Source of the DNA: Actinomycetes bacterium
GTDB lineage: Bacteria; Actinomycetota; Actinomycetes; Mycobacteriales; Mycobacteriaceae
NCBI GenBank assembly: GCA_023404955.1
Contig: JAEXZY010000121.1
Coordinates: 241,549 to 305,548 of the forward strand
DNA length: 64,000 nucleotides
Reading direction: 5' to 3'
The notes below the pieces were generated by a model. That model saw only the letters and a list, made by a program, of their open reading frames with translations. It ran no database searches and was not told the DNA's origin. Within the stretch, counting starts at the first letter, position 1. Every line of letters begins with the position of its first letter. The position numbers and the translations under genes were made by a program. Of the stretch, positions 33,519 to 41,800 are shown one piece after another.

Positions 33519-34370
33519 ATGGCCGATACCACCCACCCCGATGACAGGACAACGCAAGACCGCGAGCTGAAGGCCAGACACCGGGCGCTGTGGGCGTCCG
33601 GTGACTATCCGGCGGTCGCCGCCGAGATCATCCCCTCGCTGGGTCCCGAGCTCGTCGCCGCCTGCGGTGTGGCCGCAGGCGACCACGTGCTCGACGTCGC
33701 CGCCGGATCCGGCAACGCTGCGATCCCGGCCGCGGCGGCAGGAGCCGTCGTCACCGCCAGCGACCTCACCCCCGAGCTGTTCGACGAAGGCCGACGCATC
33801 GCCGGTGAGCGCGGGGTGACGCTGGAGTGGGTGGAAGCCGACGCGGAGGCGCTGCCGTTCGCCGACGACAGCTTCGACATCGTGATGTCGTGTGTCGGTG
33901 CGATGTTCGCCCCGCACCATCAGGCGACCGCCGATGAGCTGATCCGGGTGGTGCGCCCCGGCGGCAGGATCGGTCTGATCAGCTGGACGCCCGAGGGATT
34001 CATCGGTCATCTGTTCGCGACGTTGAAACCCTATGCGCCGCCACCCCCGCCCGGTGCCAGTCCGCCACCGCTGTGGGGCAGTGAGGACCATGTCCGCGCG
34101 TTGTTCGGCGATCGCGTCACCGATCTGTCGATGCGGCGCCGCAGCGTGCGGATGGATCACTGTGCCTCGCCGCTGGAGTTCCGGGAGTACTGGAAGCGCA
34201 ATTACGGCCCGACCATCGCGGCCTACCGGTTCACCGGCGAGCATCCCGATCGAGTGGAGGCCCTCGACCGCGACTTCCTGGAGTTCCTGACCTCCTGGAA
34301 CCGCAGCGAGGAGACCGGCAGCACCGCCTACGACGCGGAGTACCTGCTCGTCACCGCGACGAAGCGCTGA
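33519..34370 (+). CDS. SAM-dependent class I methyltransferase
   Basis: A 283-residue Rossmann-fold methyltransferase: motif I is VLDVAAGSGNAAI (about 58-70), motif II TASDLTPELFDEGR, then WVEADAEALPFADDSFDIVMSCVGAMF and VVRPGGRIGLISWT, all typical of the UbiE/COQ5-like Methyltransf_11 group. A proline-rich loop (PPPPPGASPPP) follows. The substrate is unknown. A start with GGAGGT eight bases upstream supports the ATG at 33519. It stands alone between two regulator units. Confidence 0.85.
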   Translation: MADTTHPDDRTTQDRELKARHRALWASGDYPAVAAEIIPSLGPELVAACGVAAGDHVLDVAAGSGNAAIPAAAAGAVVTASDLTPELFDEGRRIAGERGVTLEWVEADAEALPFADDSFDIVMSCVGAMFAPHHQATADELIRVVRPGGRIGLISWTPEGFIGHLFATLKPYAPPPPPGASPPPLWGSEDHVRALFGDRVTDLSMRRRSVRMDHCASPLEFREYWKRNYGPTIAAYRFTGEHPDRVEALDRDFLEFLTSWNRSEETGSTAYDAEYLLVTATKR

Positions 34371-34406
34371 CGCGCGGATGTCGGCCACCGGCGGTGGTCA
34401 GGACGC

Positions 34407-34412
34407 TAGATT
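34407..34412 (+). promoter_or_regulatory. -10 hexamer of a likely leaderless ArsR transcript
   Basis: TAGATT lies six bases before the GTG at 34419 with no ribosome site, matching the leaderless pattern. Confidence 0.5.
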
Positions 34413-34418
34413 GCACGT

Positions 34419-34739
34419 GTGGAGGATGCCGAACTCGTCGAACGCGCGTCATCGGCGCTGGCCGAGGTCGACACGTCGGGCTGGGCGCAGCGCTTCGACC
34501 TGGTGTCCGATCCGCACCGCCTCGAGATCCTGTTGTGCCTGCACCGGTCGCCGGGAATCGTCGTGAGCGACCTGGCCGCAGCACTCGGGCGCTCGGAGAA
34601 TGCCGTGTCCCAGGCCCTCCGGGTGCTCCGCCAGCAGGGGTGGGTGAGCAACGAGCGGGTCGGCAGGTCGGTGCGGTACCGGCTCGACGACGAGACCGTG
34701 CACGACCTGTTGCACTGGATCGGAGCCAGGCACGGGTGA
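34419..34739 (+). CDS. ArsR/SmtB-family winged-helix regulator
   Basis: A 106-residue protein with the ArsR fold: DPHRLEILLCLHRSPGIVVSDLAAALGRSENAVSQALRVLRQQGWV in outline, then the wing ERVGRSVRYRLDDETV. There are two histidines near the C-terminus (HDLLHWIGARHG) and a cysteine in ILLCLH, but the classical alpha3N CxC or full alpha5 metal box is not obvious, so metal sensing cannot be assumed. A Co/Ni importer lies 4 kb downstream. Its stop overlaps the following GntR gene by one base (TGATG), so both regulators are likely co-expressed. Confidence 0.82.
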   Translation: MEDAELVERASSALAEVDTSGWAQRFDLVSDPHRLEILLCLHRSPGIVVSDLAAALGRSENAVSQALRVLRQQGWVSNERVGRSVRYRLDDETVHDLLHWIGARHG

Positions 34740-35524
34740 TGCGGGTCCTGAGCATCGACGAGCCGCCGCTGGCGCCGGGGCCGGTTCTCGGCGGCAAGAG
34801 TGACGGGCCGGTGCACGCCCGGATCGCGGCGTGGCTGCAGGGGCTCATCGCCTCCGGCCGGCTGATGCCGGGGGACAAGCTGCCGCCGGAGGTGGAGATC
34901 GCCACGGCGCTCGGATGCAGCCGGATGACGTTGCGGCAGGCGCTCGGTGCCGTCGAGAGCAAGGGGCTGATCGCTCGCCGCCGTGGCCGGTTCGGCGGCA
35001 ACTTCGTCACGACGCCCCGAATCGAGTTCGACCACGCGAGCCTGCCCGGCTTCACCGAGCAGATGCGCCGCATCGAGGTCGAACCGGGTGCGCAGGTGCT
35101 CGGTGTGCACACGGGCCCGCCGGAGCCCGACGTGAGCCGCGCGCTGGGGCTGCGCCGATCAGATCAGGTCCACCGGATCCTGCGCGCCCGAACAGCCAAC
35201 GGCGAGCCGATCGTCTACGAGGAGGCCTACCTGCCTGCCGCGGTGTTTCCGGACTTACCGGCACGCGATCTCGACGGCTCGCTGTACGCGCTGATGCGCC
35301 GGTACGGCCACGGGCCGTCGTCGGCCGACGAGCGGATCGAGGCGACGTCGGCGACGCCGGAGCAGGCCGCGATCCTGGGTGTCGCAGCGACGAGCCCGCT
35401 GCTGCTGATCGTGCGAACATCATTCGCCGACAACGGCATTGCGGTGGAGTATTCGCGCGACTATCACCGATCCGATCGCACCACGATCCGGGTCAGGTCG
35501 CGTGCCGACGTCGAGCAGGGTTAG
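34739..35524 (+). CDS. GntR-family regulator, HutC/UTRA subgroup
   Basis: The 261-residue protein has the GntR winged helix-turn-helix (about 20-85: HARIAAWLQGLIASGRLMPGDKLPPE, then CSRMTLRQALGAVESKGLIARRRGRFGG in outline) and a UTRA ligand domain (about 100-255, with VYEEAYLPAAVFPDL and TSFADNGIAVEYSRDYHRSD). ATG at 34739 is chosen; a GTG one codon earlier also overlaps the ArsR stop. It is followed 38 bases later by the choline-kinase-like gene and the dimethylglycine-dehydrogenase-like gene, its likely targets. Confidence 0.87.
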   Translation: MRVLSIDEPPLAPGPVLGGKSDGPVHARIAAWLQGLIASGRLMPGDKLPPEVEIATALGCSRMTLRQALGAVESKGLIARRRGRFGGNFVTTPRIEFDHASLPGFTEQMRRIEVEPGAQVLGVHTGPPEPDVSRALGLRRSDQVHRILRARTANGEPIVYEEAYLPAAVFPDLPARDLDGSLYALMRRYGHGPSSADERIEATSATPEQAAILGVAATSPLLLIVRTSFADNGIAVEYSRDYHRSDRTTIRVRSRADVEQG

Positions 35525-35550
35525 GTCTAGACCTTTGCAGCGGCTCGCCG

Positions 35551-35556
35551 TAGAGT
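35551..35556 (+). promoter_or_regulatory. -10 hexamer before the kinase-like gene
   Basis: TAGAGT lies six bases before the ATG at 35563 and no Shine-Dalgarno sequence intervenes, so the kinase/dehydrogenase pair probably has a leaderless transcript separate from the GntR gene. Confidence 0.45.
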
Positions 35557-35562
35557 GATGCG

Positions 35563-36495
35563 ATGTCGTCATCCCTGTCCGACGATCACCTGGAGGGCCT
35601 GCTCGAGCAGCTTCCGGTGTTGGCCGGCCGGGCGCGGACGATGGAAGACCTTTCCGGCGGCCTGACCAACCGCAACGTGAAGATCACCACCGCTGACGGG
35701 ATCTACGTCGCACGCTGTGTGGACACCACCCGCAACCTGCTCGAGATCGACCGGGACTGCGAGCACGCCAACAGCGTGGCCGCGCACCGGGCGGGGGTGG
35801 GGGCGCCGGTGGTTGACTACCGGCCCGACCTCGGTGTGCTGCTGCTCGGCTACCTCGACGGGGAGACGCTGTGCAACAGCGACTTTCAACGCGCCGGTGT
35901 GCTGGCGAAAGCCGCACTTGCCGTGCGCATGCTGCACCAGGGTCCGCGGTTCGTGAACCGATTCGACATGTTCGAACGTCAGCCCGCCTACCTGGCGACC
36001 ATCCAGCGACACGGATTCACGATCCCGGCGGACTACCACGACCACGCCGAGGCGTTCGCCGGCGCGCGGCGGGTGCTCACCGACACCGCGATCGCGCTCG
36101 CGCCGTGCAACAACGACCTTCTCGCTGGCAACTTCATCGAGCACGGTGACCGGATCCACCTGATCGACTACGAGTACTCCGGCAACAACGATCCCTGCTT
36201 CGAACTGGGCAACATCTGGAGCGAGTGCGGGCTCTCCCTCGACCAGCTCGATGAGCTCGTCACCGCGTACCACGGCCGTCCGCGGCCGGACAGGACGGCG
36301 CGGGCCCACCTGCAGGGCGTCGTGGCCAAGTACGGCTGGACGCTGTGGGGCTGCATCCAACATGGCTCCAGCGCAATCGAATTCGACTTCTGGGACTGGG
36401 CGATGGAGCGCTACGAGGCGGCTGTCGCCGAATTCCGCAGTCCCGGCTATCAGCGGCTGCTCGACCAGGTAGCAGCCGGCGACCGACGAGGATGA
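35563..36495 (+). CDS. Choline/ethanolamine kinase-like phosphotransferase (APH fold)
   Basis: The 310-residue protein has the aminoglycoside-phosphotransferase/choline kinase fold: LSGGLTNRNVKI near residue 30 as nucleotide loop, the catalytic loop CNNDLLAGNFI (Asp and Asn present; the usual His before them is Cys-Asn), and LIDYEYSGNNDPCFELGN, which supplies the metal-binding Asp of the DFG equivalent. These phrases match choline kinases rather than antibiotic phosphotransferases. It directly precedes the dimethylglycine-dehydrogenase-like gene (one base gap), suggesting action on choline, ethanolamine or a methylated amine. Substrate inferred. Confidence 0.82.
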   Translation: MSSSLSDDHLEGLLEQLPVLAGRARTMEDLSGGLTNRNVKITTADGIYVARCVDTTRNLLEIDRDCEHANSVAAHRAGVGAPVVDYRPDLGVLLLGYLDGETLCNSDFQRAGVLAKAALAVRMLHQGPRFVNRFDMFERQPAYLATIQRHGFTIPADYHDHAEAFAGARRVLTDTAIALAPCNNDLLAGNFIEHGDRIHLIDYEYSGNNDPCFELGNIWSECGLSLDQLDELVTAYHGRPRPDRTARAHLQGVVAKYGWTLWGCIQHGSSAIEFDFWDWAMERYEAAVAEFRSPGYQRLLDQVAAGDRRG

Positions 36496-36496
36496 C

Positions 36497-38959
36497 ATGA
36501 CATCGCCGAAGTCCCTGCCTGCGCGCGCCCATGCCGTGATCATCGGCGGGGGAGTGATCGGCACCAGCGTGGCCTACCACCTGACGAAGCTGGGCCTGAC
36601 CGATGTGGTGCTGATCGAACAGGGTCAGCTTTCCAGCGGAACCACCTGGCACGCCGCGGGTTTGGTGGGTCAGCTGCGCGCTTCCGAGGGGATGACGCGG
36701 CTCGTGCAGTACTCGACGACGCTGTACGGCGAGCTCGAGGCGGAAACGGGCCTGTCGGCCGGCTACAAGCAGTGCGGCGGCGTGACGGTGGCGCGCACCG
36801 AGGACCGGATGGAGCATTTGCGCCGCACGGCGGCCAACGCCGCGGCATTCGATCTGGACTGCCAGCTCCTCACTCCCGCGCAGGCACAGGAGTATTACCC
36901 GGTGATGCGTACCGACGACCTGGTCGGCGCGATCTGGTTGCCTGCCGACGGCAAGGCCAATCCGACCGACCTGACGTTCGCGTTGGCCAAGGGAGCGCGG
37001 ATGCGCGGCGCCCGAATCGTCGAGAAGACCCGGGTGCTCGACGTGACGACCGCCGGCGGCGCGGTGACGGGCGTGCGCACCGATGCCGGTGACATCGAGG
37101 CCGGCATCGTCGTCAACTGCGCGGGCCAGTGGGCCAAACAGGTGGCCGCGATGGTGGGCGCCAACGTGCCTCTGCACTCGGCGGAGCACTTCTACGTGGT
37201 CTCCGAGCCGATCGCCGGGGTGCATCCGGACCTGCCGATCCTGCGCGACCCGGACGGCTACACCTATTTCAAGGAAGAGGTCGGGGGTCTGGTCATCGGC
37301 GGATTCGAGCCAGAGGCCAAACCGTGGGTGTCGCCCGACGCGATTCCGTACCCGTTCGAATTCCAGCTCCTGGACGAGGATTGGGAACATTTCGAGATCT
37401 TGATGAACAGCGCGCTCCTGCGCATTCCGGCGCTCGAGAGCACCGGGATCAAGAAGTTCTACAACGGGCCGGAGAGCTTCACCCCGGACAATCAGTTTAT
37501 CCTCGGTGAGTCCCCGCAGTGCCGGAACTTCTTCGTCGGCGCGGGTTTCAACTCCGTGGGCATCGCGACGGCGGGGGGCGCAGGACGTGCGCTCGCCGAG
37601 TGGATCGTCGAGGGGGCGCCGACCACCGATCTGACCGGTGTCGACATCCGGCGGTTCGCCCCGTTCAACGGCAACAACCGCTGGCTGCACGACCGGGTCG
37701 CCGAGGTGCTCGGCATCCACTACGAAATTCCCTGGCCCAACCGGGAAATGACGACGGCGCGGCCGTTCCGGCGATCTCCGGTGCACCATCTACTGGCGGC
37801 CGCCGGCGCGAACTTCGGCAGCAAGATGGGCTGGGAGCGCGCCAACTTCTTCGCCCCGGACGGGCAGGCGCCGGTGATCGAGTACACCTGGGGCACACCG
37901 AACTGGCTGGCCTGGTCGGCTGCCGAGCAGCGCAGCACCCGCGGCGCGGTGACGGTGTTCGATCAGACGTCGTTCTCCAAGTATCTCGTCGTCGGTCGCG
38001 ACGCCGAGGCCGCGCTGCAATGGTTGTGCACCGCCGATGTCGGCGTGCCGATCGGCAAGGCCGTCTACACCGGCATGCTCAATGCGCGCGGCACCTACGA
38101 GGCCGATGTCACGGTGACCCGGACCGGCGCGCAGGAATTCCTCGTCGTCAGTGGTGCGGCCAGCACCGAGCGGGACAAGGATCACGTGCGCAGGAACGTT
38201 CCCGACGGGTGCGACGCCCACATCGTCGACGTCACCTCGGCCTACGCGGTGTTCGGTGTCATGGGGCCGCGCTCTCGCGAGTTGCTCGCGCAGCTCACCG
38301 ACGCCGACCTGTCCGATGCCGCATTTCCGTTCGGGACGAGCCGCCTGTTGTCGCTGGGGTATGCGACGGTGCGCGCCACCCGCATCACCTACGTCGGTGA
38401 GCTCGGGTGGGAGCTGTACGTGCCGACCGAGTTCGCCGTTGGCGTCTACGAAGACCTGATGCGGGTCGGCGCCGGCCTCGACGTCGCGCGCGGCGGCTAT
38501 TACGCGCTGGAGTCGCTGAGGCTGGAGAAGGGGTACCGGGCCTTCGGTCGCGAGCTCTCGCCCAGCGAGAACCCCGTGGAGGCCGGCCTGCTGTTCGCGT
38601 GCAAGCTCGGCGCGGACATCGACTTCCTCGGCCGCGCGGCGGTGGAGGAGGCGCGCCGCCGGGGGCCGACGCGCAAACTGGCCGGATTCCGCGTGGAGTC
38701 CGGCGATCCGATGCTGTGGGGTGGCGAACTGATCCTGCGCGACGGTGTGGTCGCGGGGCAGGCCACCTCGGCGGCGTGGGGCGAGACGACCGGCGCGTGC
38801 GTGGGGCTGACGTACCTGCGGGCCGGCGACGGGTCCGTCGTCGACGCCGACTGGGTGCGCGCCGGCGACTACGAGATCAACGTCGGGGCCCGCCGCTACC
38901 CGGTCGCCGTGTCGTTGCAGCCGCTCCATGACCCCGCGGGTGTCCGGACCCGGGGGTGA
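36497..38959 (+). CDS. Dimethylglycine/sarcosine dehydrogenase-like FAD enzyme with GcvT domain
   Basis: Oxidatively demethylates N-methylated glycines, passing one-carbon units to tetrahydrofolate. The 820-residue protein starts with a DAO fold (VIIGGGVIGTSVAYHL, residues 14-29), has His52 in SGTTWHAAGLVG at the position that carries covalent FAD in dimethylglycine dehydrogenases, an FAO_M-type middle segment (about 365-420) and a C-terminal aminomethyltransferase (GcvT-like) domain (about 430-815, with MLNARGTYEADVTVTR, YALESLRLEKGYRAFGREL and DFLGRAAVEEARRRG). Length agrees with the family. Coupled to the choline-kinase-like gene. Confidence 0.92.
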   Translation: MTSPKSLPARAHAVIIGGGVIGTSVAYHLTKLGLTDVVLIEQGQLSSGTTWHAAGLVGQLRASEGMTRLVQYSTTLYGELEAETGLSAGYKQCGGVTVARTEDRMEHLRRTAANAAAFDLDCQLLTPAQAQEYYPVMRTDDLVGAIWLPADGKANPTDLTFALAKGARMRGARIVEKTRVLDVTTAGGAVTGVRTDAGDIEAGIVVNCAGQWAKQVAAMVGANVPLHSAEHFYVVSEPIAGVHPDLPILRDPDGYTYFKEEVGGLVIGGFEPEAKPWVSPDAIPYPFEFQLLDEDWEHFEILMNSALLRIPALESTGIKKFYNGPESFTPDNQFILGESPQCRNFFVGAGFNSVGIATAGGAGRALAEWIVEGAPTTDLTGVDIRRFAPFNGNNRWLHDRVAEVLGIHYEIPWPNREMTTARPFRRSPVHHLLAAAGANFGSKMGWERANFFAPDGQAPVIEYTWGTPNWLAWSAAEQRSTRGAVTVFDQTSFSKYLVVGRDAEAALQWLCTADVGVPIGKAVYTGMLNARGTYEADVTVTRTGAQEFLVVSGAASTERDKDHVRRNVPDGCDAHIVDVTSAYAVFGVMGPRSRELLAQLTDADLSDAAFPFGTSRLLSLGYATVRATRITYVGELGWELYVPTEFAVGVYEDLMRVGAGLDVARGGYYALESLRLEKGYRAFGRELSPSENPVEAGLLFACKLGADIDFLGRAAVEEARRRGPTRKLAGFRVESGDPMLWGGELILRDGVVAGQATSAAWGETTGACVGLTYLRAGDGSVVDADWVRAGDYEINVGARRYPVAVSLQPLHDPAGVRTRG

Positions 38960-38981
38960 CACCTGCCCGTCCGGGCAGGTG
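38960..38981 (+). terminator. Perfect ten-base stem hairpin after the dehydrogenase gene
   Basis: CACCTGCCCG (38960-38969) pairs perfectly with CGGGCAGGTG (38972-38981) across a two-base gap, directly overlapping the end of the stop codon region. The stem is GC-rich and lacks a U-run. It probably ends the dehydrogenase transcript before the cbiM promoter region, or is an operator. Confidence 0.5.
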
Positions 38982-39001
38982 GACGCGGTCGAAAGCCTGC
39001 T

Positions 39002-39031
39002 CATCTGATCAGCTAGACAGATGATCAGATG
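39002..39031. promoter_or_regulatory. Palindromic operator upstream of cbiM (shared with the superoxide dismutase gene)
   Basis: Two overlapping dyads are present: CATCTGATCA (39002-39011) with TGATCAGATG (39022-39031), a perfect ten-base inverted repeat, and the 20-base imperfect palindrome ATCTGATCAGCTAGACAGAT at 39003-39022. The latter matches 17 of 20 bases of ATCTGTTCAGGTGGACAGAT in front of the superoxide dismutase gene at 41747, and the match extends leftwards through TGCTC. A metal-dependent regulator is the likely ligand, by inference. Confidence 0.6.
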
Positions 39032-39070
39032 GGTCATACGCTCGCCGATGTGAACGTCACATACCAGGCG

Positions 39071-39757
39071 ATGCACATGAGCGACGGCATCGTGAACGCG
39101 CCGGTGTCGGTGCTGTTCGGGGTGCTGGCCCTGGTCGCGCTCGGCTTCTGCGCCTGGCGGGCCCGGGAAGAACTCGACGAGCGCACCGTGCCGCTGGCCG
39201 GCCTCGTCGCCGCGTTCATCTTCGCCGTTCAGATGGTCAACTTCCCGATCCTGCCGGGCGTCAGCGGCCATCTCCTCGGCGGTGCCCTGGCGGCCATCCT
39301 CGTCGGCCCGTTCACCGGAGCCCTCTGTGTGGCGATCGTGCTCGTCGTGCAGAGTCTGCTGTTCGCCGACGGCGGCGTCACGGCGCTGGGCACGAACATC
39401 ACCAACATGGCGCTGATCGGGGTCGCCGCGGGCTACGGCACGGCCGTGCTGACCTACCGACTCGTGCGGCGGCTGCGATCGGACGTGTCGGTGCCGCTGG
39501 TGGGTGCGGTCGCGTTCGTCTCCGCAGTGGTGGGCACCGTGTGTGCCGCGATGGGGTTCGTGGGTGAGTACGCCCTGGGCGGGGCCGGATCGTCGTCGCT
39601 GACCACCGTCGCGTCCTACATGTTCGGCACCCATGTCCTGATCGGTATCGGCGAGGGCATCATCACGGCGCTGACGGTGGTCGCGGTGGTGCGGGCCCGT
39701 CCCGACCTGGTCTACCTGCTGCGGTCCACCCGCACCCCTGCCACGGTGGCGGCATGA
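39071..39757 (+). CDS. cbiM: Cobalt/nickel ECF transporter S component CbiM
   Basis: Membrane substrate-binding component of a Co/Ni importer. The start is chosen at ATG 39071 because CbiM/NikM proteins bind metal through the N-terminal Met amine and His2, and this start gives MHMSDGIVNAPVS; the longer frame from 39029 would begin inside the palindromic operator and mask that terminus. The 228-residue protein has about seven hydrophobic helices and the family phrases QMVNFPILPGVSGHLLGG and LVVQSLLFADGGVTALGTNI with the second metal histidine. No cobalamin riboswitch was seen. It begins a four-gene unit next to the corrinoid genes. Confidence 0.93.
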   Translation: MHMSDGIVNAPVSVLFGVLALVALGFCAWRAREELDERTVPLAGLVAAFIFAVQMVNFPILPGVSGHLLGGALAAILVGPFTGALCVAIVLVVQSLLFADGGVTALGTNITNMALIGVAAGYGTAVLTYRLVRRLRSDVSVPLVGAVAFVSAVVGTVCAAMGFVGEYALGGAGSSSLTTVASYMFGTHVLIGIGEGIITALTVVAVVRARPDLVYLLRSTRTPATVAA

Positions 39758-40116
39758 CCGGGGCCCGCCGCTGGCGGTTCTGGGCCGCATTCGCCGTCGT
39801 GACATTGCTGATCGCCGGTGGATTGTCGTACCTCGCGAGCTCGAGCCCCGACGGACTGGATTCGGCCACCTTGCAGGGCTGCCAGGTCGTCGAAACGTCC
39901 GGCGGTGAGCAGCTGCAGGGTGATTGCATCGCCCAGCACGCCGGCGAACACGGGCTCGCACACTCGCCGCTGGCCGACTACTCCATCGGCGGACGCGAGG
40001 GGACCGGCGGGGTGGCCGGAGTGGCCGGTGTCGCGGTCACCGTACTCGTCGCCTCCGGTGCCTTCTGGCTGATCGCCCGGTCGCGGCGCACCTCGGCGTC
40101 CGTCGGCGAAGACTGA
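39754..40116 (+). CDS. CbiN-like PDGLE-domain transporter subunit
   Basis: The 120-residue protein has two transmembrane helices (about 8-28 and 88-110) around an extracytoplasmic loop that begins with SSSPDGLDSATL, the PDGL(E) signature of proteins replacing CbiN in actinobacterial Co/Ni ECF systems. Two cysteines sit in the loop (QGCQVVE and GDCIAQH). It likely helps CbiM load metal. Start overlaps the cbiM stop as ATGA. Confidence 0.85.
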   Translation: MTGARRWRFWAAFAVVTLLIAGGLSYLASSSPDGLDSATLQGCQVVETSGGEQLQGDCIAQHAGEHGLAHSPLADYSIGGREGTGGVAGVAGVAVTVLVASGAFWLIARSRRTSASVGED

Positions 40117-40125
40117 CCCCGTCCG

Positions 40126-40905
40126 ATGGGGGCCGGCCACGCGCATCCGCTGTACCGCGACGGTGACTCACCGCTGCATCGGCTGCCCGCCGAGGTGAAG
40201 ATCGTCGCGCTCGTGGCGTTCGTGCTCGCCGTCGTCGCCACGCCGCGAGAGTTGTTCTGGCCCTTCGGCGTCTACGCGGTGATCGTGCTTGTGGTGTGGG
40301 CGGTGGCGAAGATCCCGCTGCGATGGGTGCTACCTCGGATGCTCATCGAGGCGCCGTTCGTGGTGCTCGCGGTGCTGCTGCCGTTCGCCGAGGGCGGTGA
40401 GCAGGTCAGTGTCGGCGGGCTGTCGCTGTCGGTTCCCGGTCTGTACGCGGCATGGGGGATCGTGATCAAAGGCACGCTCGGCGTGGCCGCCTCGCTGACC
40501 GTGGCCGCCACCACGACCGCCCGCGAGCTGCCGGTGGCGCTGAGCCGCTTGCGGGTTCCGGCGGTGATCGTGTCGATGCTGACGCTGATGATCCGCTACG
40601 TCGACGTGCTCGCCGCGGAGATCCGGCGCATGCGGCTGGCGCGGGTGTCGCGCGGCGATTCACCACGAATGCTGCACCAGGTCGGCGCGACCGCTGCCGG
40701 TGTCGGGGCGTTGTTCCTTCGGTCCTATGAACGCGGTGAGCGGGTGTACCTGGCGATGCTGTCCCGTGGCTTCGACGGGCGGGTGCCGCCACTGGCCCTC
40801 GGTGCGGGCTGTCCGGCCGCCGCATCGTCGCGGCAGTGGGTGCTCGCGCTGCTGCCCGCCACGGCTGCGGTGGTGGTTTCCGCTTCGGCGTGGGTGATCC
40901 GATGA
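40126..40905 (+). CDS. cbiQ: ECF transporter transmembrane component CbiQ
   Basis: The 259-residue T component couples CbiM to the ATPase. It starts with HPLYRDGDSPLHRLPAEVKI, typical of CbiQ, and has about five hydrophobic helices and the two coupling-helix arginine motifs (RRMRLARVSRG and YERGERVYLAMLSRGFDG, each with the A-R-G pattern). It follows the CbiN-like gene by nine bases and overlaps cbiO as ATGA. Confidence 0.92.
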   Translation: MGAGHAHPLYRDGDSPLHRLPAEVKIVALVAFVLAVVATPRELFWPFGVYAVIVLVVWAVAKIPLRWVLPRMLIEAPFVVLAVLLPFAEGGEQVSVGGLSLSVPGLYAAWGIVIKGTLGVAASLTVAATTTARELPVALSRLRVPAVIVSMLTLMIRYVDVLAAEIRRMRLARVSRGDSPRMLHQVGATAAGVGALFLRSYERGERVYLAMLSRGFDGRVPPLALGAGCPAAASSRQWVLALLPATAAVVVSASAWVIR

Positions 40906-41642
40906 GGACGACCGCGGTACACGTCGAGGATCTGCGCTACACGTATCCCGACGGACACACGGCGCTCACAGGTGTCGATCTCGTCGTCGAACCCGGGGAG
41001 AGGGTCGCGCTGCTCGGGCCCAACGGGGCGGGCAAGACGACGCTGATGCTGCACCTCAACGGCGTGCTGACCGCATCGGGGGGCCGCGTCGAGATCGGCG
41101 GAACGCCGGTGGTGCGCAGCACCCTGCGCGAGATCCGGCGTCGCGTCGGCCTGGTGTTCCAGGACCCGGACGATCAGCTGTTCATGCCGACGCTGGCTCA
41201 GGACGTCGCGTTCGGCCCGGCGAACTTCGGGCTGCGCGGCGCGGAGCTGGAGGCGCGGGTGGCCGCGGCGCTGGAAGCCGTCTCGATGTCCGAGCTGGCG
41301 GCCCGCAGCCCGGCGCACATGTCGGGTGGGCAACGTCGGCGTGCCGCACTGGCCACGGTATTAGCCTGCGAGCCAGAGGTTTTGGTGCTCGACGAGCCGT
41401 CGGCCAACCTGGACCCGGTGGCCCGCCGGGAGTTGGCGGAGACGCTGGCCGGGCTGGACGCCACGATGATGATCGTCACCCACGATCTGCCGTATGCCGC
41501 GCAGTTGTGCACCCGCGCGGTGATCATGGACCACGGCGCGGTGGTGGCCGACGGCCCGATCGCCGAGGTGCTGTCCGACGACGCGCTGCTGGCCGCGCAT
41601 CGGCTGGAGCTGCCCTGGGGCTTCGCGGTCCCCACGCCCTGA
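40902..41642 (+). CDS. cbiO: ECF transporter ATPase CbiO
   Basis: Energises Co/Ni uptake. The 246-residue ABC protein has Walker A GPNGAGKTT (about 39-47), the Q-loop VFQDPDDQLF, the signature MSGGQRRRAALA, Walker B VLVLDEPSANLDP and the switch histidine in VTHDLP. The DPDDQLF extension after the Q-loop is typical of ECF ATPases. ATG at 40902 overlaps the cbiQ stop; the frame upstream lies inside cbiQ. Only one ATPase is present, presumably a homodimer. Confidence 0.94.
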   Translation: MRTTAVHVEDLRYTYPDGHTALTGVDLVVEPGERVALLGPNGAGKTTLMLHLNGVLTASGGRVEIGGTPVVRSTLREIRRRVGLVFQDPDDQLFMPTLAQDVAFGPANFGLRGAELEARVAAALEAVSMSELAARSPAHMSGGQRRRAALATVLACEPEVLVLDEPSANLDPVARRELAETLAGLDATMMIVTHDLPYAAQLCTRAVIMDHGAVVADGPIAEVLSDDALLAAHRLELPWGFAVPTP

Positions 41643-41746
41643 CCGATTCGATGTTTGGCGCGGGTCCTGCCGCGGTAGGTGCGCGATGTGCTGCATCGAC
41701 GTCTCCCGCGGCCGGCCCGCACCACGACGATAGCATAAGGATGCTC

Positions 41747-41766
41747 ATCTGTTCAGGTGGACAGAT
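41747..41766. promoter_or_regulatory. Palindromic operator upstream of the superoxide dismutase gene (shared with cbiM)
   Basis: ATCTGTTCAGGTGGACAGAT is a 20-base imperfect palindrome (eight of ten positions symmetrical), matching 17 of 20 bases of the site before cbiM at 39003-39022; both are preceded by TGCTC. It lies 35 bases before the dismutase start, where it would overlap a promoter or transcription start. Confidence 0.6.
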
Positions 41767-41800
41767 ATATTCGTGGGCGTCGACGACGAAAGGATTCTCC

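Noticed and set aside
39029..39070. Alternative cbiM start 14 codons upstream
   Set aside because: It would start inside the palindromic operator and hide the N-terminal Met-His needed for metal binding.
38960..39070. Cobalamin riboswitch before cbiM
   Set aside because: No B12-box-like sequence or long structured leader is present in the 111-base gap; only short dyads are seen.
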